64,000 nt of DNA from Nocardia sp. BMG111209 (GCF_000381925.1 NZ_KB907308.1:558001-622000), one strand, 5' to 3'; positions 18,376-27,711 are shown, numbered from the stretch's first letter. Notes: generated from the letters alone by a model not told the origin. A program made the numbers and translations.

Positions 18376-19158
18376 TCAGGCGCCGGCCGCGGTCCGCAGA
18401 ACCGGTTCCAGCACAGGGCGTTTCGCGACGGCGTCGTCACCGGAGGAGATGCCGCGCACCCGGCGCACCAGCCACGGCCAGAGCACCGCCACGAACCAGG
18501 CGATCTCGCGGTAGGTCGCGCGAATCCGGCTCATGTGCAACGGTTCCACCAGCGGATCGGCCCAGCTGTGGTCGGCGCCGTCGAGCCCCAGCGCCTCGGC
18601 GGCGGCGAGGGCGAAGCGCTCGTGCCCGAGCGGTGTGCCGTGCACCCGATCGGTGGCCCACACCCGCGGATCCAGCATCGACCGGGCCGCGAACAGATCC
18701 ACCAGCCGGAGGTCGTAGCGCTCGGCGCACAGCCGGATCCGATCGTTGACCCGATCCACCCGCTCGGCGATGAACCGGGCCGCCGGGATGATCCGCCGCA
18801 CGTCCGGGAACGTCGTGGTGATCACCGTCGCTCCGGCCTCGGCCAGGCGGGCGTACATCTTCTCCATCTCGTCGAGCGCCTCGTCCATATCGGAGGTGAG
18901 CGCCATGACGTCGTTCATCCCGACGCAGATACCGACCAGATCCGGGCGCATCTCCAGCGCCGTGTCGAGTTGTTCATCGCGGACCTCGGCGATCCGGCGG
19001 GCACGCACGGCCAGATTCGCGTAGAGCACCTCCGGATTGTCCTCGGCCAGCCGGTACGCGAGCCGATCCGCCCAGCCCACGAGCCCGTGCCGATCGTCCC
19101 CGTCCCACAACCCCTCGGTCTGGCTGTCCCCCATCGCAACGAATCGACTGAAAAGCAT
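18376..19158 (-). CDS. SGNH/GDSL hydrolase
   Basis: A 260-residue esterase/lipase-like protein. Block I is VAMGDSQTEGLW with the nucleophilic Ser, block III is GICVGMNDVM and block V is the ATDRVHGTPLGH stretch with the Asp and His. It lacks an obvious signal peptide, so it is probably cytoplasmic, although a short hydrophobic segment (WFVAVLWPWLVRRV) occurs near residue 225. It converges with iolG, ending three bases past its stop. The Shine-Dalgarno before 19158 is weak. Substrate unknown. Confidence 0.8.
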   Translation of the reverse strand: MLFSRFVAMGDSQTEGLWDGDDRHGLVGWADRLAYRLAEDNPEVLYANLAVRARRIAEVRDEQLDTALEMRPDLVGICVGMNDVMALTSDMDEALDEMEKMYARLAEAGATVITTTFPDVRRIIPAARFIAERVDRVNDRIRLCAERYDLRLVDLFAARSMLDPRVWATDRVHGTPLGHERFALAAAEALGLDGADHSWADPLVEPLHMSRIRATYREIAWFVAVLWPWLVRRVRGISSGDDAVAKRPVLEPVLRTAAGA

Positions 19159-19390
19159 CCCAGCATTGTGTGCCGATTGCTCATCCGGTGCACAACCACG
19201 ATTCGAACCCTTGTTGTGCACCGGGAAACGTGCGGTTGAACACATCGCGGAGAGCCGGTGCCGCCCCGGACCCGCCCATCGACCCGCGCCTACCGGCCGG
19301 ACCAGGGCTTTCGCGGTAGATTCGGCCGCGATCGACCTGCCTTGCCCCGGTTGCGCACGCATCCGAACCCGCGACGGCGAGAGGAGATCC

Positions 19391-19804
19391 ATGATCGGCC
19401 GCGTCAGCCGGATCACATCGGCGGCACTGCTCGCGACGACCCTGCCGGTGCTCGCCGTAACCCCCACGCCGGCCGCGGCCGACGGTCCCACCATCGTCGC
19501 GCTGCAGACCGGCGACGACGGCCGCACCATCATGGTCGCCCCCGGCGACGAGATCCACGTCCGGTTCTTCGCGCGCCACGCCGAACACGAGGACTGGAGC
19601 TGGGACGTACCCACCACCGGAAGTCCCGATGTGCTGTACCAGACCCACAGCACCACCGAATCCAACGGTGACAGTTCCGCGACCTACCTGGTGATCGGCC
19701 AGGGCCTCGGCGATCTCACCGCGCACCGCCGCTGCGGCGCCGACGAGGACCACCGCTGCCCGCCGGTCAATCTCCCGTGGAAGGTCCTGGTCTTCGTGCG
19801 CTGA
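19391..19804 (+). CDS. Small exported protein of unknown function
   Basis: 137 residues with a clear Sec signal peptide (Arg at 4 and 7, hydrophobic core, cleavage likely after TPAAA). GAGGAG sits immediately before the ATG. The mature part is about 105 residues, acidic, with two cysteines near the C-terminus (RRCGADEDHRCPP) that could form a disulfide; I do not recognise a domain. The last 13 codons and the stop are duplicated just downstream (see 19763-19872). It faces the alpha/beta hydrolase gene that follows. Confidence 0.75.
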   Translation: MIGRVSRITSAALLATTLPVLAVTPTPAAADGPTIVALQTGDDGRTIMVAPGDEIHVRFFARHAEHEDWSWDVPTTGSPDVLYQTHSTTESNGDSSATYLVIGQGLGDLTAHRRCGADEDHRCPPVNLPWKVLVFVR

Positions 19805-19872
19805 CCGTCACCACCAGCCGGTCAATCTGCCGTGGAAGGTCCTCGTCTTCGTGCGCTGACCGTCACCACCAG
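19763..19872. repeat. 55-base tandem duplication across a convergent gene junction
   Basis: Unit 1 (19763-19817) holds the last codons and stop of the exported-protein gene plus the junction; unit 2 (19818-19872) repeats it with only two differences. Both differences would be silent Leu codon changes (CTC/CTG and CTG/CTC) if read in the original frame. Unit 2 also contains the end of the opposing hydrolase gene. Confidence 0.95.
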
Positions 19873-20549
19873 CCGTCGAGTCCGGCGAGGAATCCGTCGA
19901 GATCGTCGTTGTGGATCACGTGACCGGTATCGGCGACGGAGCGGACCTCGAAACCGCGCGTGGCCAATTCGGCCGCCCGCTCCGGTGCGACGGTGGCGCT
20001 GGGGTCGGCGAGCAACAGCAGCGCCGGGGCGGCGGGCGGCGCGGGATCGTAGCCGGGGAAGCCGTCCACCACCTCCAGGGTCCGAGTGTCCCAGTGCGAC
20101 AACGCATCCAGTTTGAACTGCCACGCCTGCGGCGCCCACCGCGGACTCGCCGCGCGGACGTCCTCGATCGTCCAGTTCTTCTGGGCGCGAAAGGCTTCGG
20201 CGATCGCCGGATGACCCGCGAGCCAGGCCGGATCCTCGTACACCACCCGCGCGGGCCGCACCCGATCGACGATCGTGGCGAGCACGAGCGCACCCAGGGA
20301 ATGTCCCAGGGCCAGTTCGGGTTCGCCCGGGATCGCCTCGGCCACGGCGTCGGCCACCGACTCCAGCCGGTAACCGGAAAGACGCGGGCTACGGCCGTGT
20401 CCGGGCAGATCGGGTGCGTAGACGTGATAGCCACGATCGGCCAGCGCGGGCCCGACCCGCCACCAACTGGTGGATTCGGCGGTCAGCCCGTGGATCAGCA
20501 CGGCGGTCCGGTCGCCGTCGCCCCATTCGCGAATGTTCAGATCCGACAT
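19863..20549 (-). CDS. Alpha/beta hydrolase
   Basis: 228 residues with the fold's landmarks: oxyanion segment LIHGLTAESTSWW, DLPGHGRSPR, nucleophile elbow GHSLGA near residue 92 and a late His in DTGHVIHND. GAGGGG lies upstream of ATG 20549. It is 13 bases downstream of an ArsR-type regulator gene on the same strand, suggesting cotranscription and perhaps control by it. No signal peptide. Likely an esterase or lactonase; the substrate is not evident. Confidence 0.82.
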   Translation of the reverse strand: MSDLNIREWGDGDRTAVLIHGLTAESTSWWRVGPALADRGYHVYAPDLPGHGRSPRLSGYRLESVADAVAEAIPGEPELALGHSLGALVLATIVDRVRPARVVYEDPAWLAGHPAIAEAFRAQKNWTIEDVRAASPRWAPQAWQFKLDALSHWDTRTLEVVDGFPGYDPAPPAAPALLLLADPSATVAPERAAELATRGFEVRSVADTGHVIHNDDLDGFLAGLDGWW

Positions 20550-20562
20550 CGGTTCCCCTCGT

Positions 20563-20886
20563 TCAGGTTCGGTGGGTTGCGCGGTCGCGGGCGGCGGCGA
20601 GCAGCGGCGCCAGCAGTCCCGGGAAGCGGCGGTCGAGTTCGGCCCGCCGCAGGGTGAGGCGGCGATGTCTGCCCTCCTGCCGCGTCCGGGTGAGCCCCGC
20701 TTCCCGCAACACCCGGAAGTGATGCGACATGCTCGCCGCGGTGATCCCGAAATCGAATGCGACACAAGGGTGTTCGGCGCCGTCGGCCAGCTCGGCCACG
20801 ATCCCGAGCCGCACCGGATCCCCCAGTGCGGCCAGCACCGTGACCAGGTCGATGCCCTCGATCGCCGGATGGTTCAGGCCGCGCAC
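20563..20886 (-). CDS. ArsR-family winged-helix regulator
   Basis: 107 residues. LAALGDPVRLGIVAEL is the family's first helix, and FGITAASMSHHFRVLREAGLT is the recognition helix-turn-helix, followed by the basic wing RQEGRHRRLTLRR. The metal motif ELCVCDL is not present (HPCVAFDF instead has one Cys), so this is probably a non-metal member sensing an organic ligand or acting redox-wise. It lies just upstream of the hydrolase gene it may control. Start is GTG at 20886. Confidence 0.85.
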   Translation of the reverse strand: MRGLNHPAIEGIDLVTVLAALGDPVRLGIVAELADGAEHPCVAFDFGITAASMSHHFRVLREAGLTRTRQEGRHRRLTLRRAELDRRFPGLLAPLLAAARDRATHRT

Positions 20887-21090
20887 CGGGTCAGTCTATT
20901 CGACTATTAGGCAATCATCTAATCGTGTGCGTGTTCCGGCGCGATGCGGTCGCGTCGGTGGCCGCAGCCGGATCGTCACGAATTCGCCACGGACTCGAAG
21001 TAGCCGTAATGCCGCATCAACTGTCCATCACCCGCTCGAACACCGGCTAGTCTGTTTGCTGACTATTTGCCCTCAGGACAGGAGTCGCCG

Positions 21091-21705
21091 ATGCCGCCGC
21101 TCATCAGCTCGCCGGGACCCCGGATCCTGCTCGCGATCGTCGCCGCCGCGGCGGCGGGCGCCTGCTCGTCGGGGGGTGGGGGCGGCGGGGAGACCTCCAC
21201 CACGGCGACCGCGGGGACCGGCGCCGCCACGACGACGACCGCGCAGACCAGCGCCGCACCCACCACCACCTTCAGCGGCGGCCGCCTGTTCGATCCGTGC
21301 TCCGACCTCGGCGACAAGGCCCTGCGCGGCGCCGGCCTGGACCCGAAGACCAAGGGCGTCGACGATACCCAGAGCGATACCTGGCTGGTATGCCACTGGC
21401 AGCCGACCGATTCCGACAAGTACCTGGTATCGCTGCTGTCCACGAGCCGCACCCTCGCGCAGGGCCGCGAGAACGGCACCGTCACCGACTTCCGGGACGT
21501 GAAGATCGGTCCCCGCGCGGGCTTCACCGCCGTCGCCATCGACCCGGATCATCTGCGCTGCTATGCCGCCATGCCGGCGGCCCAGGGCATGTTCGAGGTG
21601 CTGGTGGTGTGGCGGGCCGGAGCGAAGGCCGGGCCGGGCGATCTGCCGCCGTGCAAGATCGCGGTCAAGTACGCCACCGCGCTGGAGCCCGATCTGCCCA
21701 AGTGA
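21091..21705 (+). CDS. DUF3558-like surface lipoprotein
   Basis: 204 residues. The leader ends in the lipobox AGAC, followed by a long Ser/Gly/Thr/Ala linker (about residues 30-75) and a globular part starting RLFDPCSDLGDKALRGAGLDP, the pattern of actinobacterial DUF3558 proteins. Two further cysteines (WLVCHW, LRCYAAM, and PPCKIAV) could form disulfides outside the membrane. Start ATG 21091 follows CAGGAG. Function of the family is unknown; a cell-envelope location is the only safe inference. Confidence 0.72.
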   Translation: MPPLISSPGPRILLAIVAAAAAGACSSGGGGGGETSTTATAGTGAATTTTAQTSAAPTTTFSGGRLFDPCSDLGDKALRGAGLDPKTKGVDDTQSDTWLVCHWQPTDSDKYLVSLLSTSRTLAQGRENGTVTDFRDVKIGPRAGFTAVAIDPDHLRCYAAMPAAQGMFEVLVVWRAGAKAGPGDLPPCKIAVKYATALEPDLPK

Positions 21706-21717
21706 CAAAGATTTCCG

Positions 21718-22572
21718 TCACACCCGGCCGAGAACCTCCGCGGCGACCCACGAGAGCGCCTCGGCCAGTTGCGATGTCGGCACCGGCAGCCACAGCGAGT
21801 ATGCGGTCAGGCCGGCCTCGCGCAACTCGGCCAGTTCCGCGCGCACACTCGCCGCGGTGGGCCGCTCGCCACCGAGATGATGTCCCGGCGCCTATACCGC
21901 GGCCTCGAAACCCGGCGGGACCAGGAAACCACCGAGGGTGACGGCCGGTTCGGGCCGCTGCTCCCGATCGGCCAGCTCGCGGAGCCGAATACGGGTCTCG
22001 CGCAGACCCTGCGGGTCCAGACCCGAACCGTGCCAAGCGTCGCCGAAGCGCACCGACCGGCGCAGCGCCGCCGCACTGCCGCCGCCCACCCAGACCTCGG
22101 GACCACCCGCGGTGCGCGGCGCGATCGCGATCTTCACCTCGGCGGAACCCTTGTCCCACAGGGTCCGCAGCGTCGCCAGGTACTCGTCGGCGCGGCGGCC
22201 GCGCTCCGCGAACGGCGCCCCCACCGCCTCGAATTCGCCCGCGTGCCAACCCGTTCCGACGCCGAGGGTGAACCGGCCGCGCGAGAGCCGGTCCAGCGTC
22301 GCCGTCTGGTTCGCCAGCACGACCGGGTGGTAGAGCGGCAGGATCAGCACGCTGGTGGCCAACCGGATGCGCGAGGTCGCCCCGGCGATCACCGACAGCA
22401 TGGTCAGCGGCTCCAGCGTCGGGCCCAGTTCGGTGTCGAGGACGTGGCTGCCCGCGATCAGATGATCGAATCCGAGCCGCTCGGCCAGTCGGGCGGATTC
22501 CACCACATCGTCGAGTTCGGATTCCGTTGCCGCCCAGAGCCGGTGCGGGGCGACGCCGATACGCAGGGTCAT
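21718..22572 (-). pseudogene. LLM-class flavin-dependent oxidoreductase broken by one in-frame TAG
   Basis: The frame from ATG 22572 encodes a luciferase-like (F420 or FMN dependent) oxidoreductase: MTLRIGVAPHRLWAA, LGVGTGWHAGEFEAVG and AGGPEVWVGGGS are family marks. After 226 codons a TAG at 21892-21894 interrupts it in FEAAV-stop-APGHHLGG. The same frame then runs on for 57 codons (TAASVRAELAELREAGLTAY) to a TGA at 21718, restoring a full-length protein of about 284 residues with the normal family C-terminus. So a single nonsense codon removes the last fifth, probably inactivating it; a sequencing error or readthrough remain possible. Confidence 0.85.
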
Positions 22573-22687
22573 GGACGGATCGAACCCCGGACCGGCGCGG
22601 GGTATTCCGGCCGGGCCCGACCCATGCGCGAATGCGGATGTGACCGCAGCTCTTGCGGAACGGGCCCCGGCGGCACACCATATCCCC

Positions 22688-23155
22688 ATGAGTAAGGTAA
22701 CCCTAACTACCACACTCCCCCTGCCCGCCACCACGGCGTGCGCCCTCGCCTACACCCCCGAACTGTTCGAGTATCTCGTCCACCCGTTCCTCTCCACCCC
22801 GAATCTGGAACTGCCGCAACATCTCGAACCCGGCATGGCGGGTTCCGCGCGGCTGTGGTGGTTCGGCATCATCCCCGCCTGGCATCACCATCTGCGTCTG
22901 ATCGAGATGTCCCCCACCGAGATTCGCACCGAGGAATGGGGCGGTTCGGTGCGCACCTGGAACCATCGTCTGACCTTCGAACCGCTCACCGACACCAGTT
23001 GCCGCTACACCGACGAGATCGAGATCGACGACGGCGTCCTCGGATTCGGCACCCGGGCGTTCGCGCAGCTGATGTTCCGCTGGCGGCATCGGCGGTGGCG
23101 GGCCCTGGCGCGGGTCCTGGCCGGCGGGGCCCTGGAGCTCCGACCGGCCGGATGA
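22688..23155 (+). CDS. SRPBCC-like ligand-binding protein
   Basis: 155 residues, alpha/beta in pattern, resembling the START/SRPBCC (polyketide cyclase-like) fold: TTTLPLPATTACALAYTPELFEYLVHP at the start, a central beta-rich part (HHLRLIEM, NHRLTFEPL, CRYTDEIEIDDGVL) and a C-terminal amphipathic helix ending WRALARVLAG. Such proteins bind hydrophobic small molecules. The identification is by pattern, not by a diagnostic motif. It is divergent from the broken LLM gene and converges with the GlxA-type regulator. Confidence 0.65.
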   Translation: MSKVTLTTTLPLPATTACALAYTPELFEYLVHPFLSTPNLELPQHLEPGMAGSARLWWFGIIPAWHHHLRLIEMSPTEIRTEEWGGSVRTWNHRLTFEPLTDTSCRYTDEIEIDDGVLGFGTRAFAQLMFRWRHRRWRALARVLAGGALELRPAG

Positions 23156-23177
23156 CGTTGCCGCACAGCCGAGCAGC

Positions 23178-24155
23178 TCACGCACTCGCGACGGCGAAAT
23201 GCTGCCGATACCGCTCGGGAGTTGTCGCCAGCCGGCGCGCGAACACCCGATGCAGCGTCTCGCCGTGCCGATAGCCGACCGCGCGGGCGACGGCGCCGAC
23301 GGTCAGCTCCGTCGACTCCAGCAGCCGCCGGGCCGCCTCGACCCGCAGATTCTCCACGAATGCCGCAGGCGTGCAACCGGTCTCGGCCCGGAAGGCGCGG
23401 GCGAAGTGCCGTTCGCTCAGGCCCGCGCGCCGTGCCAGCACAGCCACCGACAGATCCTCCCCGAGGTGTTCGGGCAGCCACTGCTGCACGGCCCGGATCG
23501 CCGGCGTCCGCGCGGGCTGGGTTCGCAGCTGCGCGCTGAACTGGGTCTGCCCGCCGGGCCGCCGCGCGAACACCACGAACAGCCGGGCGATCAACTGGGC
23601 CAGCTCACCACCGTGATCCGCCTCCACCAGCGCGAGCGCCAGATCGATACCCGCGGACACCCCCGCGGAGGTCCAGCGATCGCGGTCGTGCACATAGATC
23701 CGATCGGGTTCGACGGTGACCCGCGGATACCGGTTCGCGAACAGTTCGGTGCCGGTCCAGTGCGTGGTCGCCCGATAACCGTCGAGCAGACCCGCGGCGG
23801 CGAGCAGCCACGCACCCGCGCACACCGAGGCCACCCGGCCGGAACCGCGCGCCAGCGCGGGCAGATCACGGACCACCTCGGCCGAGACCGCACCCGCGAA
23901 GACCCCGGCGCCGCCGACGACGATCATCGTGTCGATCTCGCCGCTCGCCGCGGCCGCGCGCACCGACGTGTCGACCGCGATCCGCAGACCACCGTCGGCG
24001 GTGACGTTCCCGCCGGTCGGCGAGGCGGTGACCAGCCGGTACCGCGGCGTATCGGCCATCGTGTTCGCGGCCACGAAAACATCCATCGGACCGGCCAGTT
24101 CGATCATCTGCATACCGTCGAAGACGACGAAGACGACGGTGCGGGGGCCGGGCAT
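23178..24155 (-). CDS. GlxA-type AraC regulator with DJ-1/PfpI-like domain
   Basis: 325 residues. The N-terminal 190 are a class I glutamine-amidotransferase-like domain (VVFVVFDGMQMIELAGP; nucleophile-elbow region VASVCAGAWLLAAAGLL, with Cys retained). The C-terminal 100 form an AraC double helix-turn-helix (LSVAVLARRAGLSERHFARAFRAE and GAVARAVGYRHGETLHRVFARRL). It is a transcriptional regulator of the GlxA group, whose ligands are mostly unknown. It lies eight bases downstream of an alpha/beta hydrolase gene on the same strand and may be coexpressed with it. Confidence 0.9.
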   Translation of the reverse strand: MPGPRTVVFVVFDGMQMIELAGPMDVFVAANTMADTPRYRLVTASPTGGNVTADGGLRIAVDTSVRAAAASGEIDTMIVVGGAGVFAGAVSAEVVRDLPALARGSGRVASVCAGAWLLAAAGLLDGYRATTHWTGTELFANRYPRVTVEPDRIYVHDRDRWTSAGVSAGIDLALALVEADHGGELAQLIARLFVVFARRPGGQTQFSAQLRTQPARTPAIRAVQQWLPEHLGEDLSVAVLARRAGLSERHFARAFRAETGCTPAAFVENLRVEAARRLLESTELTVGAVARAVGYRHGETLHRVFARRLATTPERYRQHFAVASA

Positions 24156-24162
24156 CTGCCCA

Positions 24163-25038
24163 TCATCCCAGGTGCAGCGCCCGGCCGTCCCGGGCCGTGT
24201 GCCGGTCCAGGAACGGGACCAGCTGCGCCGCGACCTCGTCCGCGGATTGCGCGTGCGGGTAGTGCCCGCCGCCCGGAATCATCGCGACCCGCCCGAGCCC
24301 GGCCGGCAACGCGGCCACGACGGCCGCGCCCTCGGCCGCCGGATCGGCGAAATCCGGATCCAGCGCACCCATCACCACCAGGACCGGACAGCGCACGTCA
24401 CCCAGCCGCGCCTGCGCGTCGGCCGGATTCGTGCGGGCGGTCTTCATGAATTCCGCCCACCGCGCGGGCGTGCGGAGCTGCGCCGCGAGCGCGGTGAGGT
24501 AATCGTCGAAGTCGGCGGGCCGGGTCGGATACGCCACGCGCAGATAACGCAGCCACCACGAGAGTCGCCGCAACATCTGGGTGGCGCCCAGCAACAGCAA
24601 GCCACGACGGTAGCGCCGAATCCGCAGCAGCGCACCGGCATCCAGACTCGGCACCCGGGTGAACGGATTGATCTCCACGATCGCCCGCACCGACTCCGGG
24701 GCCTTCGCCGCGGCGATCGTCGCCGCTCCGCCGGACAGCGAATGTCCGACGATCACCGCCGGTCCGCCGAAATGCGCGATGACACCGAGCAGATCGTCGG
24801 CCACATCGGTGCGGCTGATGGCGGCCTTCCCGGTGACCGACGGCCACTGCGTACTGGACTCCCCGTGGCCGCGCATATCGGCGTTCACCACCCGATACCC
24901 CGCCGCCACGAGCGGCCCGACGAGATGCCGGAAGTCCCGCCGCCACGTTCCCATACCGTGCGAGAGCACCACCAGCGGTCCGTCGCCGACCACATCACAT
25001 GCGATCCGCCCGTGCTCGAGCGTCACGAACTCGGTCAT
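24163..25038 (-). CDS. Alpha/beta hydrolase
   Basis: 291 residues with VVLSHGMGTWRRDF (oxyanion region), DMRGHGES, the nucleophile elbow GHSLSGG, ALDPDFADP (catalytic Asp region) and GGGHYPHAQ (catalytic His). There is a cap region of about 70 residues around position 150-210. The start at 25038 follows AAGGAAACG. Together with the downstream GlxA-type gene it looks like a two-gene unit. Family resemblance suggests an esterase or C-C hydrolase; the substrate is unknown. Confidence 0.85.
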   Translation of the reverse strand: MTEFVTLEHGRIACDVVGDGPLVVLSHGMGTWRRDFRHLVGPLVAAGYRVVNADMRGHGESSTQWPSVTGKAAISRTDVADDLLGVIAHFGGPAVIVGHSLSGGAATIAAAKAPESVRAIVEINPFTRVPSLDAGALLRIRRYRRGLLLLGATQMLRRLSWWLRYLRVAYPTRPADFDDYLTALAAQLRTPARWAEFMKTARTNPADAQARLGDVRCPVLVVMGALDPDFADPAAEGAAVVAALPAGLGRVAMIPGGGHYPHAQSADEVAAQLVPFLDRHTARDGRALHLG

Positions 25039-25187
25039 CGTCGTTTCCTTCCCAGCGATTTCGTCCGGCCGCCATACTCGCGACCTGCTCGAATTGAACG
25101 CCGGGACGGTGTAGCGGCCCAGATCGCGGGCCGGAACGGTCAGTGGCACGGCCGATTCGGTCAGAGTCTGACCGTGCCACCACCGGA

Positions 25188-25913
25188 TCAGCTCGCCCCG
25201 ATCTCCTGCTGCACGAAGCCGCCGATCGCGCGGACGCTGTCGAGGAACTGCGCGGGGAACACGATGGTCGAGTTGTGCTCGACCGAGATCTCCGACAGCA
25301 CTTGCAGATTCCGCAGCTGCAACGCGATCGGATGCGCGGCGATGACATCCGCCGCCTCGGCCAGTTTGGCCACCGACAACGCCTCGCCCTCGGCCGCGAT
25401 GATCTTCGCCCGCTTCTCTCGTTCCGCCTCGGCCTCCCGGGCCATGGCCCGCTTCAACGACTCCGGCAGCTCGATGTCCTTGAGCTCCACCAATTCGACC
25501 AGCACGCCCCACTTCTCGGTGGTGGCGTCGAGGATCTCCTTGATCTGCTCGTTGAGCCGCTCGGTCTCGGACAGCACGTGATCGAGTGTGGTGCGCCCGA
25601 TCACATTTCGTACCGTGGTCTGCGCGATCTGATCGATAGCCTGCCGCACATCCTCGATCGCCACCAGCGACAACGCGGCGTCGACGCAGCGGAAGTAGGC
25701 TACCGCGGCGAGCGCGATCGACACGTTGTCCCGGGTGATCACCTGCTGCGACGCGATCGGCATGGTCACCGTCCGCATGCTCACCTTCTGCATGCGATCG
25801 GCGAACGGGAGCATGAACCGCAGCCCCGGCTCCCGCACCGATTGCACCTTCCCGAGCCGGAATACGACACCTTTTTCGTATTGCCGCACGATCGCGACGA
25901 TGTCGTTGGTCAC
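25188..25913 (-). CDS. SPFH/stomatin-like (slipin) protein lacking a membrane anchor
   Basis: 241 residues of the band-7 domain: [15 protein letters not shown], then [13 protein letters not shown], and a coiled-coil C-terminal region ([27 protein letters not shown]). Slipins normally begin with a hydrophobic hairpin that fixes them to the membrane; with the GTG start at 25913 this one begins almost at the domain and has none. An upstream extension in frame is Arg-rich and not hydrophobic. It may form oligomeric rings on the membrane face through partners. No NfeD partner gene is adjacent. Confidence 0.85.
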   Translation of the reverse strand: MTNDIVAIVRQYEKGVVFRLGKVQSVREPGLRFMLPFADRMQKVSMRTVTMPIASQQVITRDNVSIALAAVAYFRCVDAALSLVAIEDVRQAIDQIAQTTVRNVIGRTTLDHVLSETERLNEQIKEILDATTEKWGVLVELVELKDIELPESLKRAMAREAEAEREKRAKIIAAEGEALSVAKLAEAADVIAAHPIALQLRNLQVLSEISVEHNSTIVFPAQFLDSVRAIGGFVQQEIGAS

Positions 25914-26048
25914 TTCTGGCCGCCCTCTTTCCTCATCCCGAAACGGCACTCGCGGCCCGGCCGGGCCGTGCCGCGGCACAGCGTAATCGGCCAGGTCACC
26001 GGCCGCGACCGGAAATCGCGGGGACGGGTGGGGATCGGTCCGGGCGGC

Positions 26049-27452
26049 TCACTCGGGGGTGGGGTTCTTCTGTGCCGCAGTGCCTTTCTCGGTCGGGTCG
26101 GTGTCTGCGGGCTTTGTGGGTTCTGCGGTCCCGGCGGGCTTTGCGGGCTCGGCCGGTGTTGCGGGTTTCGCTGGTGTTGCGGGTTTCGCCGGGTCGGCGG
26201 GTGTTGCCGACTCGGCGGGTGTTGCCGGTCTTGCCGGCTCAGCAGGCTGTGACGGCTCGGCAGGCGCGGCGGGTTTTGCCGACGGGGCGGGCTGTGCGGG
26301 CTCGGCAGGTTCAGCGGGATTTACCGGCGGGGCGGGTTCTGCCGACTCGGCAGGCTCGGCCGGTCTTGCAGACTCGGCAGGCTGCGCGGGCTCGGCAGAC
26401 TCAGCGGGCTGTGCCGACCCGCCAGGCTCAGCGGGCTGCCCCGGCTCGGTAGCGGCGACAGCCTGTTCGGTCGCAACAGAATTCGCGGCCTCGGCACGTC
26501 CCCGAGATTCAGCAGACTTCGGATCCTCGGCCTCGGCCGCTCCGCCGACGGCTGTCGATCCGGGAACGTCCGCGCCGGCCGTGCGCGCCGCGGCCGTCTT
26601 CGGACCCACCTTCGCCCCACGCCCCCGGCGCAGTGCGCGCCGCACACCCCAGACGATGCCGCCGAGCAACAGCAGGAAGACCACCCACGGCAATACATTC
26701 CCGGTCGCCTTCAATGTTGCCAGCAGCGAATGCCAGCCCTTGACCACCCGATCCCAATAACTGTCCGGCTGCGACCAGGCCGGCTCGTCGGTGCTCAGAT
26801 CGATCGATATGGTGGACAACGAGATCTGCTCGTCCAAGTGTCGTTTGCGCGCGGTGAGACTGTCCAGATCGCCCTGCCGCGAGGACAACGCATTCTCGGC
26901 GGAAATGAGATCCGCGGTGTTGGCGGCACTGGTGACGAGCGCCCGCAACCGGTCCACCGAAGCCTGCAACGCCTTGATCCGCGCGTCGAGGTCCTGCCAC
27001 TGCATGGTGACGTCCTCGCGTTTGGTGGTCACGCTGGTGACGCGCCCGTCCGCCTTCAACGCTGCCAGGAACGAGTCCGTCTTGTCGGCGGGAATCCGAA
27101 CCGTCAGCTCCGCATGGGCTTTCGTCGACCCGATACCCGGTTCCTCGGATCGGCTGTCGATCCGGCCGTCGACGGCCCGCACCTGATCCGCCACCTTCGC
27201 GGCCGCCCCGATCGGATCCGAGGTGGTGATCGAGACATTGCCGGTGACAACCTCTTTGCGATCGGTCACCGGATCGGTGGAGCCGGTGCCCTGCGCCGGG
27301 GCCGGGGCCTGCTCCTTCATGACCGGTGGCGCGCCGGGCCCCGGCCCGGCGTCGACGGAACGCGAGAAACTGTCGGAGTGCGTGTCGCTCCCACATCCCG
27401 TGAGCAGACCCACCCCCAGCAGGCCGACCAGCAGCGCCGCGATCATCCTCAT
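26049..27452 (-). CDS. DUF4349 lipoprotein with a membrane segment and a long Pro-Ala-Glu tail
   Basis: 467 residues. The leader ends in lipobox LTGC. A DUF4349 domain follows (EVVTGNVSITTSDPIGAAAKVADQVR..., then VTMQWQDLDARIKALQASVDRL, a coiled coil), then a transmembrane helix VLPWVVFLLLLGGIVWGV and a basic cluster RRALRRGRG. The final 150 residues are low-complexity repeats of Ala-Glu-Pro and Ala-Thr-Pro, highly skewed in composition. If both lipid anchor and transmembrane helix are used, the tail would be cytoplasmic. DUF4349 proteins are of unknown function. The gene has no clear operon partners. Confidence 0.82.
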   Translation of the reverse strand: MRMIAALLVGLLGVGLLTGCGSDTHSDSFSRSVDAGPGPGAPPVMKEQAPAPAQGTGSTDPVTDRKEVVTGNVSITTSDPIGAAAKVADQVRAVDGRIDSRSEEPGIGSTKAHAELTVRIPADKTDSFLAALKADGRVTSVTTKREDVTMQWQDLDARIKALQASVDRLRALVTSAANTADLISAENALSSRQGDLDSLTARKRHLDEQISLSTISIDLSTDEPAWSQPDSYWDRVVKGWHSLLATLKATGNVLPWVVFLLLLGGIVWGVRRALRRGRGAKVGPKTAAARTAGADVPGSTAVGGAAEAEDPKSAESRGRAEAANSVATEQAVAATEPGQPAEPGGSAQPAESAEPAQPAESARPAEPAESAEPAPPVNPAEPAEPAQPAPSAKPAAPAEPSQPAEPARPATPAESATPADPAKPATPAKPATPAEPAKPAGTAEPTKPADTDPTEKGTAAQKNPTPE

Positions 27453-27711
27453 GGTCGCAGCGTAGCCGGACCGCCCGCCGCAGGGTATGCGTAAAGAGTG
27501 CGAACGCAACATCCACGCGAATCCCGTCCGGAAACCGCTGCGCCCCTGGCTGAACCGGCTCCCGCGACTACCGTCCGGTGTCTCCGCGGGCACGGTAGCC
27601 TGTCGTCTTCCGCGTAGCACACCCCGCCGGACCGATTCCGCGCGACACCGAATCGCAGCACCTCGAAAGGCAGCCGAAAGTCCGAGAACACCGACGTCAC
27701 AAGGTATCCCG

